Source: Opitutia bacterium UBA7350
GTDB lineage: Bacteria > Verrucomicrobiota > Verrucomicrobiia > Opitutales > Coraliomargaritaceae
DNA: 10,362 bases
NCBI GenBank assembly: GCA_002470925.1
Contig: DKOX01000032.1
Coordinates: 1-10,362, forward strand
Reading direction: 5' to 3'
Shown here piece after piece: positions 1 to 5,873 of this stretch; position 1 is the first letter of the stretch, and the number at the start of each line of letters is the position of its first letter. Both the position numbers and the translations under genes were made by a program. The notes beneath the pieces are model-generated. The model saw nothing but the letters and a program-made list of their open reading frames with translations. It was not told the DNA's origin and searched no databases.

Positions 1-21
1 TACCAATTGAACTACTCTCCT
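1..21 (-). tRNA. 5' end of a tRNA, probably tRNA-Trp (partial, cut by window edge)
   Basis: Read on the minus strand, the first 21 bases are AGGAGAG (acceptor 5' strand) followed by TAGTTCAATTGGTA, which is a typical D-arm start. Only the acceptor strand and part of the D-arm are inside the window, so the anticodon is not visible. The assignment to Trp rests on two things: the AGG(A/G)GAG...AGTTCAATTGGTA start is typical of bacterial tRNA-Trp, and in many bacteria the gene directly after tuf is trnW, followed by secE and nusG. That it is a tRNA is well supported; the amino acid is inferred. Confidence 0.75.
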
Positions 22-50
22 GAATGAAAACTGAAGTGCAGTTAAAGACA

Positions 51-89
51 GTGAAGCCGAGAGCCCAACATAGAGCTCTCGGCAGTCAC
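51..89 (-). terminator. Strong hairpin between tuf and the downstream tRNA
   Basis: GCCGAGAGC (56-64) and GCTCTCGGC (75-83) form a perfect 9-bp stem around a 10-base loop. It can be extended below a small internal loop by GTGA (51-54) pairing with TCAC (86-89). It lies 21 bases past the tuf stop codon in the direction of tuf transcription. The following bases are only moderately T-rich, with no clean run of U in the RNA. It could therefore be a weak or partial terminator that lowers readthrough into tRNA-Trp/secE, or an RNA processing and stabilising structure. Confidence 0.55.
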
Positions 90-109
90 CGTAAAGGTAA
101 AAGAACGAT

Positions 110-1300
110 CTATTTCTCAACCTCCGTGATACGGCCAGCACCAATGGTGCGACCACCTTCACGGATAGCGAAACGCTGTCCAGCTTCCATCGCGACGTTC
201 TTGCCGAGCTCAACCGTAACAGTCAGGTTGTCACCGGGCATAACCATCTCAACGCCTTCCGGTGTCTTGATGATACCTGTCACGTCGGCCGTGCCGAAGA
301 AGAACTGCGGACGATAGCCATCAAAGAAAGGAGTGTGACGACCGCCTTCATCCTTACTGAGGACGTAAAGCTCGGCTTTCGCAGTGGTGTGCGGAGTGAT
401 CGATCCGGGCTTGGAAAGCACTTGACCGCGCTCGATGGAATCGCGCTCAACACCGCGGAGTAGAAGACCCACGTTGTCACCGGCCATACCTTGGTCGAGT
501 TGCTTGCGGAACATTTCAACACCGGTAACGGTGGTTTTGACAGTGTCTTTCATGCCGACGATTTCGATTTCTTCACCGACCTTAACAATACCACGCTCGA
601 TACGACCGGTAGCAACGGTACCACGACCCGTGATGGAGAAGACGTCTTCAACCGACATCAGGAAAGGCTTGTCGGTTTCACGTGCCGGCTCAGCGATATC
701 GGTGTCAATCGCGTTCATGAGATTACCGATTGCTTCCACACCTTCGGGCTTGCCGTCGAGAGCAGCAGTAGCGGAACCACGGACGATCGTGATGTCGTCG
801 CCGGGATATTCGTATTTGGAAAGGAGGTCGCGGACTTCCATTTCAACGAGTTCAAGAAGCTCTTCGTCGTCAAGAAGGTCAACTTTGTTCAACCATACAA
901 CGATGGTGGGGACACCGACCTGGCGGGCCAGGAGGATGTGCTCGCGAGTCTGGGGCATCGGGCCGTCTGCAGCGGAAACCACGAGAATAGCACCGTCCAT
1001 TTGGGCCGCACCGGTGATCATGTTCTTAACGAAGTCCGCGTGACCCGGGCAGTCAACGTGGGCGTAGTGACGGTTCTCGGTTTCGTATTCCACGTGAGCA
1101 ACCGCAATCGTAACGGTCTTGGTCTCGTCACGAACAGTACCGCCCTTTGCGATATCAGCATAGGACTTGAACTGTGCGAGTCCTTTGTCAGCCTGCACCT
1201 TGAGGATAGCAGTTGTGGTGGTAGTCTTACCGTGGTCAATGTGACCGATGGTTCCGACATTAACGTGCGGTTTGGTTCTTTCGAATGTTTCCTTAGCCAT
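110..1300 (-). CDS. tuf: Elongation factor Tu
   Basis: This is EF-Tu, the GTPase that carries aminoacyl-tRNA to the ribosomal A site. At 396 residues it has the normal bacterial length. The G motifs are visible: G1 GHIDHGKT (19-26), G3 DCPGH (83-87, with H87 equivalent to the catalytic His84 of E. coli), G4 NKVD (138-141) and G5 GSA (175-177). The beta-barrel domains II and III follow, ending GRITEVEK. Switch I is odd. Where most EF-Tu have EEKARGITI, this one has RDETKTVTI (57-65). The Mg-binding Thr is kept (T64) but the Arg-Gly before it is Lys-Thr. The ATG at 1300 has no clear Shine-Dalgarno sequence (AATAAACTCCAACC precedes it). The gene lies 52 bases after tRNA-Thr and is probably co-transcribed with it. 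Unlike the middle genes, it shows little G/C strand bias, as expected for a highly expressed gene. Confidence 0.99.
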   Translation of the reverse strand: MAKETFERTKPHVNVGTIGHIDHGKTTTTTAILKVQADKGLAQFKSYADIAKGGTVRDETKTVTIAVAHVEYETENRHYAHVDCPGHADFVKNMITGAAQMDGAILVVSAADGPMPQTREHILLARQVGVPTIVVWLNKVDLLDDEELLELVEMEVRDLLSKYEYPGDDITIVRGSATAALDGKPEGVEAIGNLMNAIDTDIAEPARETDKPFLMSVEDVFSITGRGTVATGRIERGIVKVGEEIEIVGMKDTVKTTVTGVEMFRKQLDQGMAGDNVGLLLRGVERDSIERGQVLSKPGSITPHTTAKAELYVLSKDEGGRHTPFFDGYRPQFFFGTADVTGIIKTPEGVEMVMPGDNLTVTVELGKNVAMEAGQRFAIREGGRTIGAGRITEVEK

Positions 1301-1349
1301 GGTTGGAGTTTATTAGTGTTGAGAAAAATTGCCTTGCGGCGATTGAGTT

Positions 1350-1427
<78 letters not shown>

Positions 1428-1457
1428 ACATCATAAGAAGAATATTTTTAAAGAGCC

Positions 1458-1495
1458 GACTTTCTATCTTGCCTCTGGGATTTAAAAAGAAAGTC
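1458..1495 (-). repeat. 8-bp inverted repeat in the permease / tRNA-Thr spacer
   Basis: GACTTTCT (1458-1465) and AGAAAGTC (1488-1495) are perfect inverted copies separated by 22 bases. The repeat lies in the 118-base gap between the end of the importer operon and tRNA-Thr, where both a terminator for the former and a promoter for the latter are expected. A smaller 5-bp hairpin (GCGAA/TTCGC, 1497-1513) lies just upstream in the direction of transcription and is followed by GGACTTTCTTTTT. That gives a weak terminator-like reading. The role is unknown: terminator, operator or leader structure. Confidence 0.35.
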
Positions 1496-1498
1496 CGC

Positions 1499-1528
1499 GA
1501 AAATGCGCTTCGCCAGTAGCACAGTCAA
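1499..1528 (-). promoter_or_regulatory. Possible promoter of tRNA-Thr-tuf (-35 only convincing)
   Basis: On the minus strand TTGACT (1523-1528) matches five of six bases of the sigma-70 -35 consensus, just after the permease gene ends. At the standard 17-base spacing the -10 would be CATTTT, which is poor. A promoter for a tRNA-tuf transcript is expected in this 118-base gap, but the exact site is uncertain. Confidence 0.25.
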
Positions 1529-1545
1529 TACTAATTTTAAAAAAA

Positions 1546-2391
1546 TCACCCCTTGGCGCGAAATCGTCCTGCCAAGAGACTCACCAGGTAAATAAAGACC
1601 GCCAGCAGAATCACAACCGGCCCGGTCGGCACATTCCAGGTAAAGCTCAACGCCAAGCCCACAACCAGAAAGAGCGCGGTGAGTACAATGGACCCCAGAA
1701 TCATCTGCCAAAGGCTTCGAGCCCGCAAGGAGGCGATTGCCGGCGGCAACGTCAGCAGGGCGATGACCAGCACGATGCCAACCAATGAAACCATCAAAAC
1801 AACGCAAAGTGCCGTCATTTGCAACAAAAGCTGGTAAATCCACGGCGAGTGAACCCCCCGAATCGCGGCAAACTCCGGATCAAAACAAACCGCCACCACC
1901 GGGCGATACGCCAGCACCAAGGTCAGTATTATCACCGAGCCTACCACTGCTGCCAGTTTGAGATCCAGCAATTGAACCAGCAAAATATCACCGAATAAAT
2001 AACCCATCGGATCGACGTAACCCGTTGTATTGTATATAGATAAAAGACCGATCGCCATCCCGGAGACCCAGATTGCCCCAATTGCAGCATCTTCCCGTTC
2101 CCGAGCACGGAGGGATACCCACCCTACCAGAGCCGCCGAAAGCACCGCTGAGAGCAAGGCTCCCAGCATCGGGCTGAACCAAGACCAACCGAGGGCCTCC
2201 TTCGTGTAGAGCGCCACCCCGATCCCGCCCAGCGCGGAATGCGCGATGGCGGCCGCCAAATAACTGATTCGCCGGGCGACCACCAAAGTGCCCACTGCCC
2301 CCAAAGGAACGCTTGCCAGCAAGCTCAGCAGTAGCGCGTAACGCAAAAAGACCAGATCGGGGTCCCCCAGAGCGCCGAAAAATTCAACCAT
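1546..2391 (-). CDS. Zinc/manganese-type ABC transporter permease (ZnuB-like, ABC-3 family)
   Basis: This is the membrane subunit of a divalent metal importer, 281 residues from the chosen start and the normal ABC-3 permease length. Hydrophobic segments lie near residues 14-36, 42-62, 71-92, 104-120, 135-162, 190-222, 230-250 and 255-277. Family signatures include ARRISYLAAAIAHSALGGIG (39-58), GDILL (134-138), FDPEFAAIRG (170-179) and ALLTLPPAIA (211-220). Charged RAREREDA (95-102) marks a cytoplasmic loop. The ATG at 2391 is preferred over in-frame ATGs upstream because GGAGGG (2399-2404) sits 7 bases before it. This start overlaps the end of the ATPase gene by 8 bases, which suggests translational coupling. 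It is the last gene of the importer unit. The metal (Zn or Mn) cannot be decided from this subunit. Confidence 0.93.
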   Translation of the reverse strand: MVEFFGALGDPDLVFLRYALLLSLLASVPLGAVGTLVVARRISYLAAAIAHSALGGIGVALYTKEALGWSWFSPMLGALLSAVLSAALVGWVSLRAREREDAAIGAIWVSGMAIGLLSIYNTTGYVDPMGYLFGDILLVQLLDLKLAAVVGSVIILTLVLAYRPVVAVCFDPEFAAIRGVHSPWIYQLLLQMTALCVVLMVSLVGIVLVIALLTLPPAIASLRARSLWQMILGSIVLTALFLVVGLALSFTWNVPTGPVVILLAVFIYLVSLLAGRFRAKG

Positions 2392-3154
2392 GGCAATGCC
2401 CTCCATGACTGTCGCGGTGTTCATAGTCGTGCTGCACCATGCGCAATTCATGGCCATAGAGCTGATTTAAGACCTCGCTGCTCAATTCCGCGGTGGGGTG
2501 CACATGCACGCAACGATTCACACAAATGACCTTGGGAACGGTTCGCGCCACAAATGACAGGTCGTGGGAAACCATCAAAACCGTCATATCCTCACCCAGC
2601 GCGCGAATGCCCTCCATCAGGCGCGCCGCAGAGGCGACATCCACATGGGCGGTCGGTTCGTCCAAAAGGAGCAACTCCGGCTCAGCCATCATTGCCCGCG
2701 CCACTAAAACCGCTTGCCGTTGACCGCCCGAGAGACTGGAGAACGGCGCCCGAGCCAATCCTCCCAATTCCATCGAATCCAGCAACGCGCGCGCCCTCCC
2801 CTGCTCCGCCCGGCCCGTAAACCCGAAACTACGCCCGTTCAAAGAACCCATCAAGCAGACTTCCAGTACCGAAATCGGGAAAAGCGGGTCAAATTCAGTC
2901 AGTTGCGGCACATACCCGACTTTGTGACGCGTCCGCAGCGGCGCTTCACCAAAGAGCAGCACCCGTCCCGCATCCGGCTTTAAAAGCCCCAGCATCAACT
3001 TGATAAGCGTTGATTTACCGCCCCCATTGGGGCCGACCATGCAAACCGATTCTCCGGCGTGAATGTCGAAATCGGCGTCTTCGAGGGCGAATTGCGAGCC
3101 ATAGGCAAAGTGAACTCCCTCCAGGCAAATCACGGGTTGAGCTGCCTCAGTCAT
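2384..3154 (-). CDS. Zinc/manganese-type ABC transporter ATP-binding protein (ZnuC-like)
   Basis: This is the ATPase subunit that powers the metal importer on the cytoplasmic side, 256 residues. It has all ABC motifs in order: Walker A GPNGGGKST (41-49), Q-loop Gln84 in GYVPQ, signature LSGGQ (141-145), Walker B LLLLDEP (161-167) and the H-loop His197 in VSHD. After Walker B the family-typical TAHVD replaces the TGLD of general ABC proteins. The C-terminus (242-256) is His-rich, HDYEHRDSHGGHCHG, and may bind metal. The ATG at 3154 is chosen because AGGAG (3163-3167) lies 8 bases upstream. The longer reading from 3202 would extend far into the binding-protein gene. The start overlaps that gene's stop by 8 bases (ATGACTGA). 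Confidence 0.95.
   Translation of the reverse strand: MTEAAQPVICLEGVHFAYGSQFALEDADFDIHAGESVCMVGPNGGGKSTLIKLMLGLLKPDAGRVLLFGEAPLRTRHKVGYVPQLTEFDPLFPISVLEVCLMGSLNGRSFGFTGRAEQGRARALLDSMELGGLARAPFSSLSGGQRQAVLVARAMMAEPELLLLDEPTAHVDVASAARLMEGIRALGEDMTVLMVSHDLSFVARTVPKVICVNRCVHVHPTAELSSEVLNQLYGHELRMVQHDYEHRDSHGGHCHG
2399..2404 (-). promoter_or_regulatory. Ribosome binding site of the permease gene
   Basis: GGAGGG on the minus strand, 7 bases before the ATG at 2391 and inside the end of the ATPase gene. It decides the start codon against the in-frame ATG at 2406, whose own second and third codons contain this site. Confidence 0.75.
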
Positions 3155-4034
3155 TTGCGAAGCTCCTCTCCACCGCTTCCGCCAAGCCCCGCATGTTTTC
3201 AAAATAATCCCGCCCCAAAATATTTACCTCCAACACCGGCACCCCGAGGGCTTTCGCCATGACTGCCGCGCTGCTGCGTCCAAATTCGGGCTGAGCCAGA
3301 ACCGCCCCAACGCGCGCCGCTCGCGCCTCCTTGATCAAACTTGCGATGCGTTTCGCCGCCGGGGCACTGCCCGCATGTTCAATTGAGCGCTGCTCCAGAC
3401 CGTAACGCTCCGCAAAATGCCGCAAGGAGGGGTGGTTGATATAGAAAGCACGGCCTGAATAATTCAAAAACCGCGTCTCAAGTGAGGTATGCAGATCCGC
3501 AAGTTGCGTTTTGAGGCGCGTTGCGTTTGCCTCAAAGTATGCCGCCCGTCCGGGAAGCAAATCACTCAAGCCCGACTTTATGACGTCCACGTAGTCTATC
3601 ATCTGCAACGGATCCAACCAGGTGTGCGGATCTTTCGTGGCAGAGCCACAAATTTCACAGTGCGCGTGATCGTGCCGATGCGTGTCCCAGAGGAACTCGG
3701 GCCCAAAAAAGCGCAGCTTCGCCTCCCGCGCCTCCAAACGCTTGGTGATCACCGATTCCACCGGCACTGCCATCCGAAAATAGGCTTTGGCCCGCGAGAG
3801 CTCTGCCATATCCCGCGGACTCGGGGCATACAACTCCACACAATGCCCCGGTCGCACCAGCACCCGCACTTGCACCGCATCGCCTCCGACCGCATTCAAA
3901 AAATAAGCCTGTGGCTCGATCGTAACCCAGACCGGCAACGCCGCAGCACCCCAAACCAAACCAGGCCATGCCAATAAACCCGCGAGCAGCGATGCATATT
4001 TTACAGCCCGGTGAAATTTATATAAAGGAACCAT
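3147..4034 (-). CDS. Metal ABC transporter substrate-binding protein (ZnuA/TroA-like)
   Basis: This is the periplasmic protein that captures Zn2+ or Mn2+ and hands it to the permease; 295 residues. Residues 1-31 form a signal peptide (K6, R9, K12, then a hydrophobic stretch to VWGAAA). There is no lipobox Cys, so it is soluble and periplasmic, pointing to a two-membrane cell. Family landmarks are VRPGH...YAPSPRDM (60-76), DPHTWLDP (135-142), NHPSLRHFAERYGL (200-213) and LGRDYFENMR (273-282). The His/Cys-rich loop RHDHAHCEIC (120-129) resembles the metal-collecting loop of zinc-specific members. By motif alignment the first ligand position is Glu67 instead of His and the fourth is Asn271 instead of Asp/Glu; His137 and His201 are kept. 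The ATG at 4034 lacks a well-spaced ribosome site: AGGAG lies 21 bases upstream. It is the first gene of the importer unit, 48 bases after rnhB. Confidence 0.93.
   Translation of the reverse strand: MVPLYKFHRAVKYASLLAGLLAWPGLVWGAAALPVWVTIEPQAYFLNAVGGDAVQVRVLVRPGHCVELYAPSPRDMAELSRAKAYFRMAVPVESVITKRLEAREAKLRFFGPEFLWDTHRHDHAHCEICGSATKDPHTWLDPLQMIDYVDVIKSGLSDLLPGRAAYFEANATRLKTQLADLHTSLETRFLNYSGRAFYINHPSLRHFAERYGLEQRSIEHAGSAPAAKRIASLIKEARAARVGAVLAQPEFGRSSAAVMAKALGVPVLEVNILGRDYFENMRGLAEAVERSFAND
3163..3171 (-). promoter_or_regulatory. Ribosome binding site of the importer ATPase gene
   Basis: GGAGAGGAG on the minus strand ends 8 bases before the ATG at 3154. It lies inside the end of the binding-protein gene and supports the short N-terminus (MTEAAQP) of the ATPase. 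Confidence 0.75.
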
Positions 4035-4042
4035 CGATAGCA

Positions 4043-4068
4043 GTTATATTTAAAACTCCTATAATAAC
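4043..4068 (-). promoter_or_regulatory. AT-rich imperfect inverted repeat before the metal-importer genes, candidate operator
   Basis: The 48-base gap between rnhB and the binding-protein gene is AT-rich and contains GTTAT (4043-4047) and ATAAC (4064-4068) as inverted ends of a 26-base element. Seven of 13 positions match between the half-sites. GTTAT...ATAAC ends resemble the style of Fur-family (Zur) sites, which would suit a zinc importer, but the spacing does not fit the textbook Zur box. This is a candidate only. Confidence 0.25.
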
Positions 4069-4082
4069 AAATCGCGCAAGCC

Positions 4083-4796
4083 TCAATCATCCCCCGCACA
4101 AAGTACCTTGCGAAGGAACAGTTTCCGGTGTGCCGGACACGGACCCAGATCCCTTAAAGCAGTACGGTGGATCGCGGTTCCATAACCCTTGTGCTGCGCG
4201 AAGCCATAACCCGGAAATTCCTGCTCCAGCGCCGCCATCGCCCGATCCCGGCTCACCTTTGCCGCGATACTTGCCATCGCAACGACCAAGGATCGACCAT
4301 CCCCTTTAACCAAGGCGGTGTGCGTATAGGGAAACGGTTTCAAGGGTCGCCCATCCACCAAAATGCCAACCCCCGCCGCTTCTCCATTTTCAAAGAGCGG
4401 CCCGTCCGCCGCCGCCATCGGTAAAGTCCATTCCCCCGCACGCGCCGATAATTCCTCCAGCGCCGCCTGCATCGCAGCCCGCGTCGCTCCCAATATATTC
4501 CGCGCTTCGATCAATTCAACCGAGCCCTCCGCCACGGCAAAATCCAAACAGCCATCCGCCTTTAACCCCTCCATCACCTCAAAAAGCCCTTCCCTTTCCG
4601 GCGCTCCCATCTGCTTTGAATCGTTGATGCCCGCGGTGCGCGCCAAAAGCTCCCCCGATTCAAAAAATTCCCGCTGCACCACACAGGCCCCTGCCACCAC
4701 CGGCCCCGCCAGACAACCGCGCCCCGCCTCGTCCACCCCAAGCAGATGATCCACCGACTCACATTCACAAGCGTCGTGCTTTTGCAAATCGTTCAT
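4083..4796 (-). CDS. rnhB: Ribonuclease HII
   Basis: RNase HII cuts the RNA strand of RNA:DNA hybrids and starts removal of single ribonucleotides misincorporated in DNA. From the ATG at 4796 the protein has 237 residues. Residue numbers here follow that start. The catalytic DEDD set is visible: Asp22-Glu23 in GVDEAGRG, Asp148 in LVDGRPL and Asp184 in AKVSRDR. Other family motifs are NDSKQM (59-64), MASIAAKVSRDR (174-185) and HKGYGT (202-207). A stretch at about 122-143 looks like an insertion compared with typical bacterial proteins. The start codon overlaps the rnhC stop as TGATG, so translation is probably coupled; no Shine-Dalgarno is seen. An alternative TTG one codon earlier (4799) is less likely. 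Confidence 0.95.
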   Translation of the reverse strand: MNDLQKHDACECESVDHLLGVDEAGRGCLAGPVVAGACVVQREFFESGELLARTAGINDSKQMGAPEREGLFEVMEGLKADGCLDFAVAEGSVELIEARNILGATRAAMQAALEELSARAGEWTLPMAAADGPLFENGEAAGVGILVDGRPLKPFPYTHTALVKGDGRSLVVAMASIAAKVSRDRAMAALEQEFPGYGFAQHKGYGTAIHRTALRDLGPCPAHRKLFLRKVLCAGDD

Positions 4797-5785
4797 CAAT
4801 ATTTAGACCAGGCCGGTTTTGCAGGCGGCTCCAGTCCCTGCGCCTCGTAGGCCGTCTTAAAATGCATTTTTGCAAAATCTCCAAGCGCCGGGGCACCCCT
4901 GTCCGCCACAATCGCCTTCGCCTGTTCCAGCACTTTACCACTCGCACCCTTTACCAGCGTGACCCCCGCTTCGTCCGAAAGGCGCTTCATTTCACGCACA
5001 TAGACCGCCCGCGCCACAATCGATGCCGCCGCCACCACCGGATCCGCTTCCGCCTTCGTGCGGCTCTCCAGACGAAAGTCCGTCCGTTCCTTTACATAAG
5101 CATCGACCAATTTCTGCTTCGTAAATTGGTCCAGCAAACCCCAGGGCGCCGCCCGTTCATCCAGTGCCGCGTTCAGCGATTTCCCGTGAAACCAAGCCAA
5201 TAGTTTGTTCAAATTGCGTCCGAATTTATTGTAGAGCTCGTTATATTTCGGCATGCGTGCAAACGCCGTCTGTACCACCACCCCCTTGGTCTTACGAATC
5301 TCCTTATCCAATTTTAAAATACTACTGTCACTCAGCTTCTTGCTGTCCGCCACCCCAAGCTCCATCCAAGCCCGCACCATTTCACCATCCGCCACCACGC
5401 ACGCCGTCACCAGGGGTCCGAACAAATCACCCTTCCCGCTCTCATCACAGCCCGCATGCAATTCAAACCACTCCGGGTTGTGCACCGCCTCGTAACCCAA
5501 TCGCGCCTCACCGGTAATCGCTGCCTCCAGGATGTCCCGCACAAAATCCTCCGTCTTCTTGCCCGAAACCACCAATTTACCACTTTGGTAACCCACCACG
5601 TTCACCTTCTCTCCCTTAAAGGCAAAAAGCGAATATGCCACGTCGTAATGAAACCAAGGTCCCCCGTGCCCCGCCTCCAGATAGTCCCCCAGTTTGTCCA
5701 ATTGCTCGGGCTCCAGCTTCAGGGTATACATCGTCTTGGCTTTTGGCCCCCCGTCTTCTGTCTGCGTGCTCCGTTTCTTAGGCAT
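4796..5785 (-). CDS. rnhC: Ribonuclease HIII
   Basis: RNase HIII degrades RNA in RNA:DNA hybrids. From the chosen ATG it has 329 residues. Residues 18-95 (MYTLKLEPEQLDKLGDYL onward) match the N-terminal TBP-like substrate-binding domain that separates HIII from HII. The catalytic domain begins with AGCDESGKGDLFGPL (111-125). The DEDE active-site set typical of HIII can be placed at Asp114, Glu115, Asp219 (LLDQF) and Glu265 (YVREM), with the TKAEADPVVAAASIVAR motif at 243-259. The long upstream reading to 5887 would overlap the mutY start region and has no similarity, so ATG 5785 (MPKKRS) is preferred. No ribosome site is seen, and Met19 is an alternative start. It is the first gene of the minus-strand unit, divergent from mutY across 88 bases and followed directly by rnhB. 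Confidence 0.94.
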   Translation of the reverse strand: MPKKRSTQTEDGGPKAKTMYTLKLEPEQLDKLGDYLEAGHGGPWFHYDVAYSLFAFKGEKVNVVGYQSGKLVVSGKKTEDFVRDILEAAITGEARLGYEAVHNPEWFELHAGCDESGKGDLFGPLVTACVVADGEMVRAWMELGVADSKKLSDSSILKLDKEIRKTKGVVVQTAFARMPKYNELYNKFGRNLNKLLAWFHGKSLNAALDERAAPWGLLDQFTKQKLVDAYVKERTDFRLESRTKAEADPVVAAASIVARAVYVREMKRLSDEAGVTLVKGASGKVLEQAKAIVADRGAPALGDFAKMHFKTAYEAQGLEPPAKPAWSKY

Positions 5786-5873
5786 AGCAATCAGCAAATA
5801 TGCAAAACCGTGCACCGCAAGCATGTTCAACGTTGCCCCGCTACCCCCGAACTGCTTCATCAAAAGACTGCCG

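Noticed and set aside
1323..1345. GCC-GCAA-GGC mini-hairpin followed by TTTTT between tRNA-Thr and tuf (minus strand)
   Set aside because: The stem is only 3 bp, too weak for an intrinsic terminator, and terminating here would cut tuf off from its expected promoter.
1448..1843. Minus-strand open frame (131 codons) overlapping the end of the permease gene
   Set aside because: It lies mostly within the permease gene in a different frame and has no independent signal or ribosome site.
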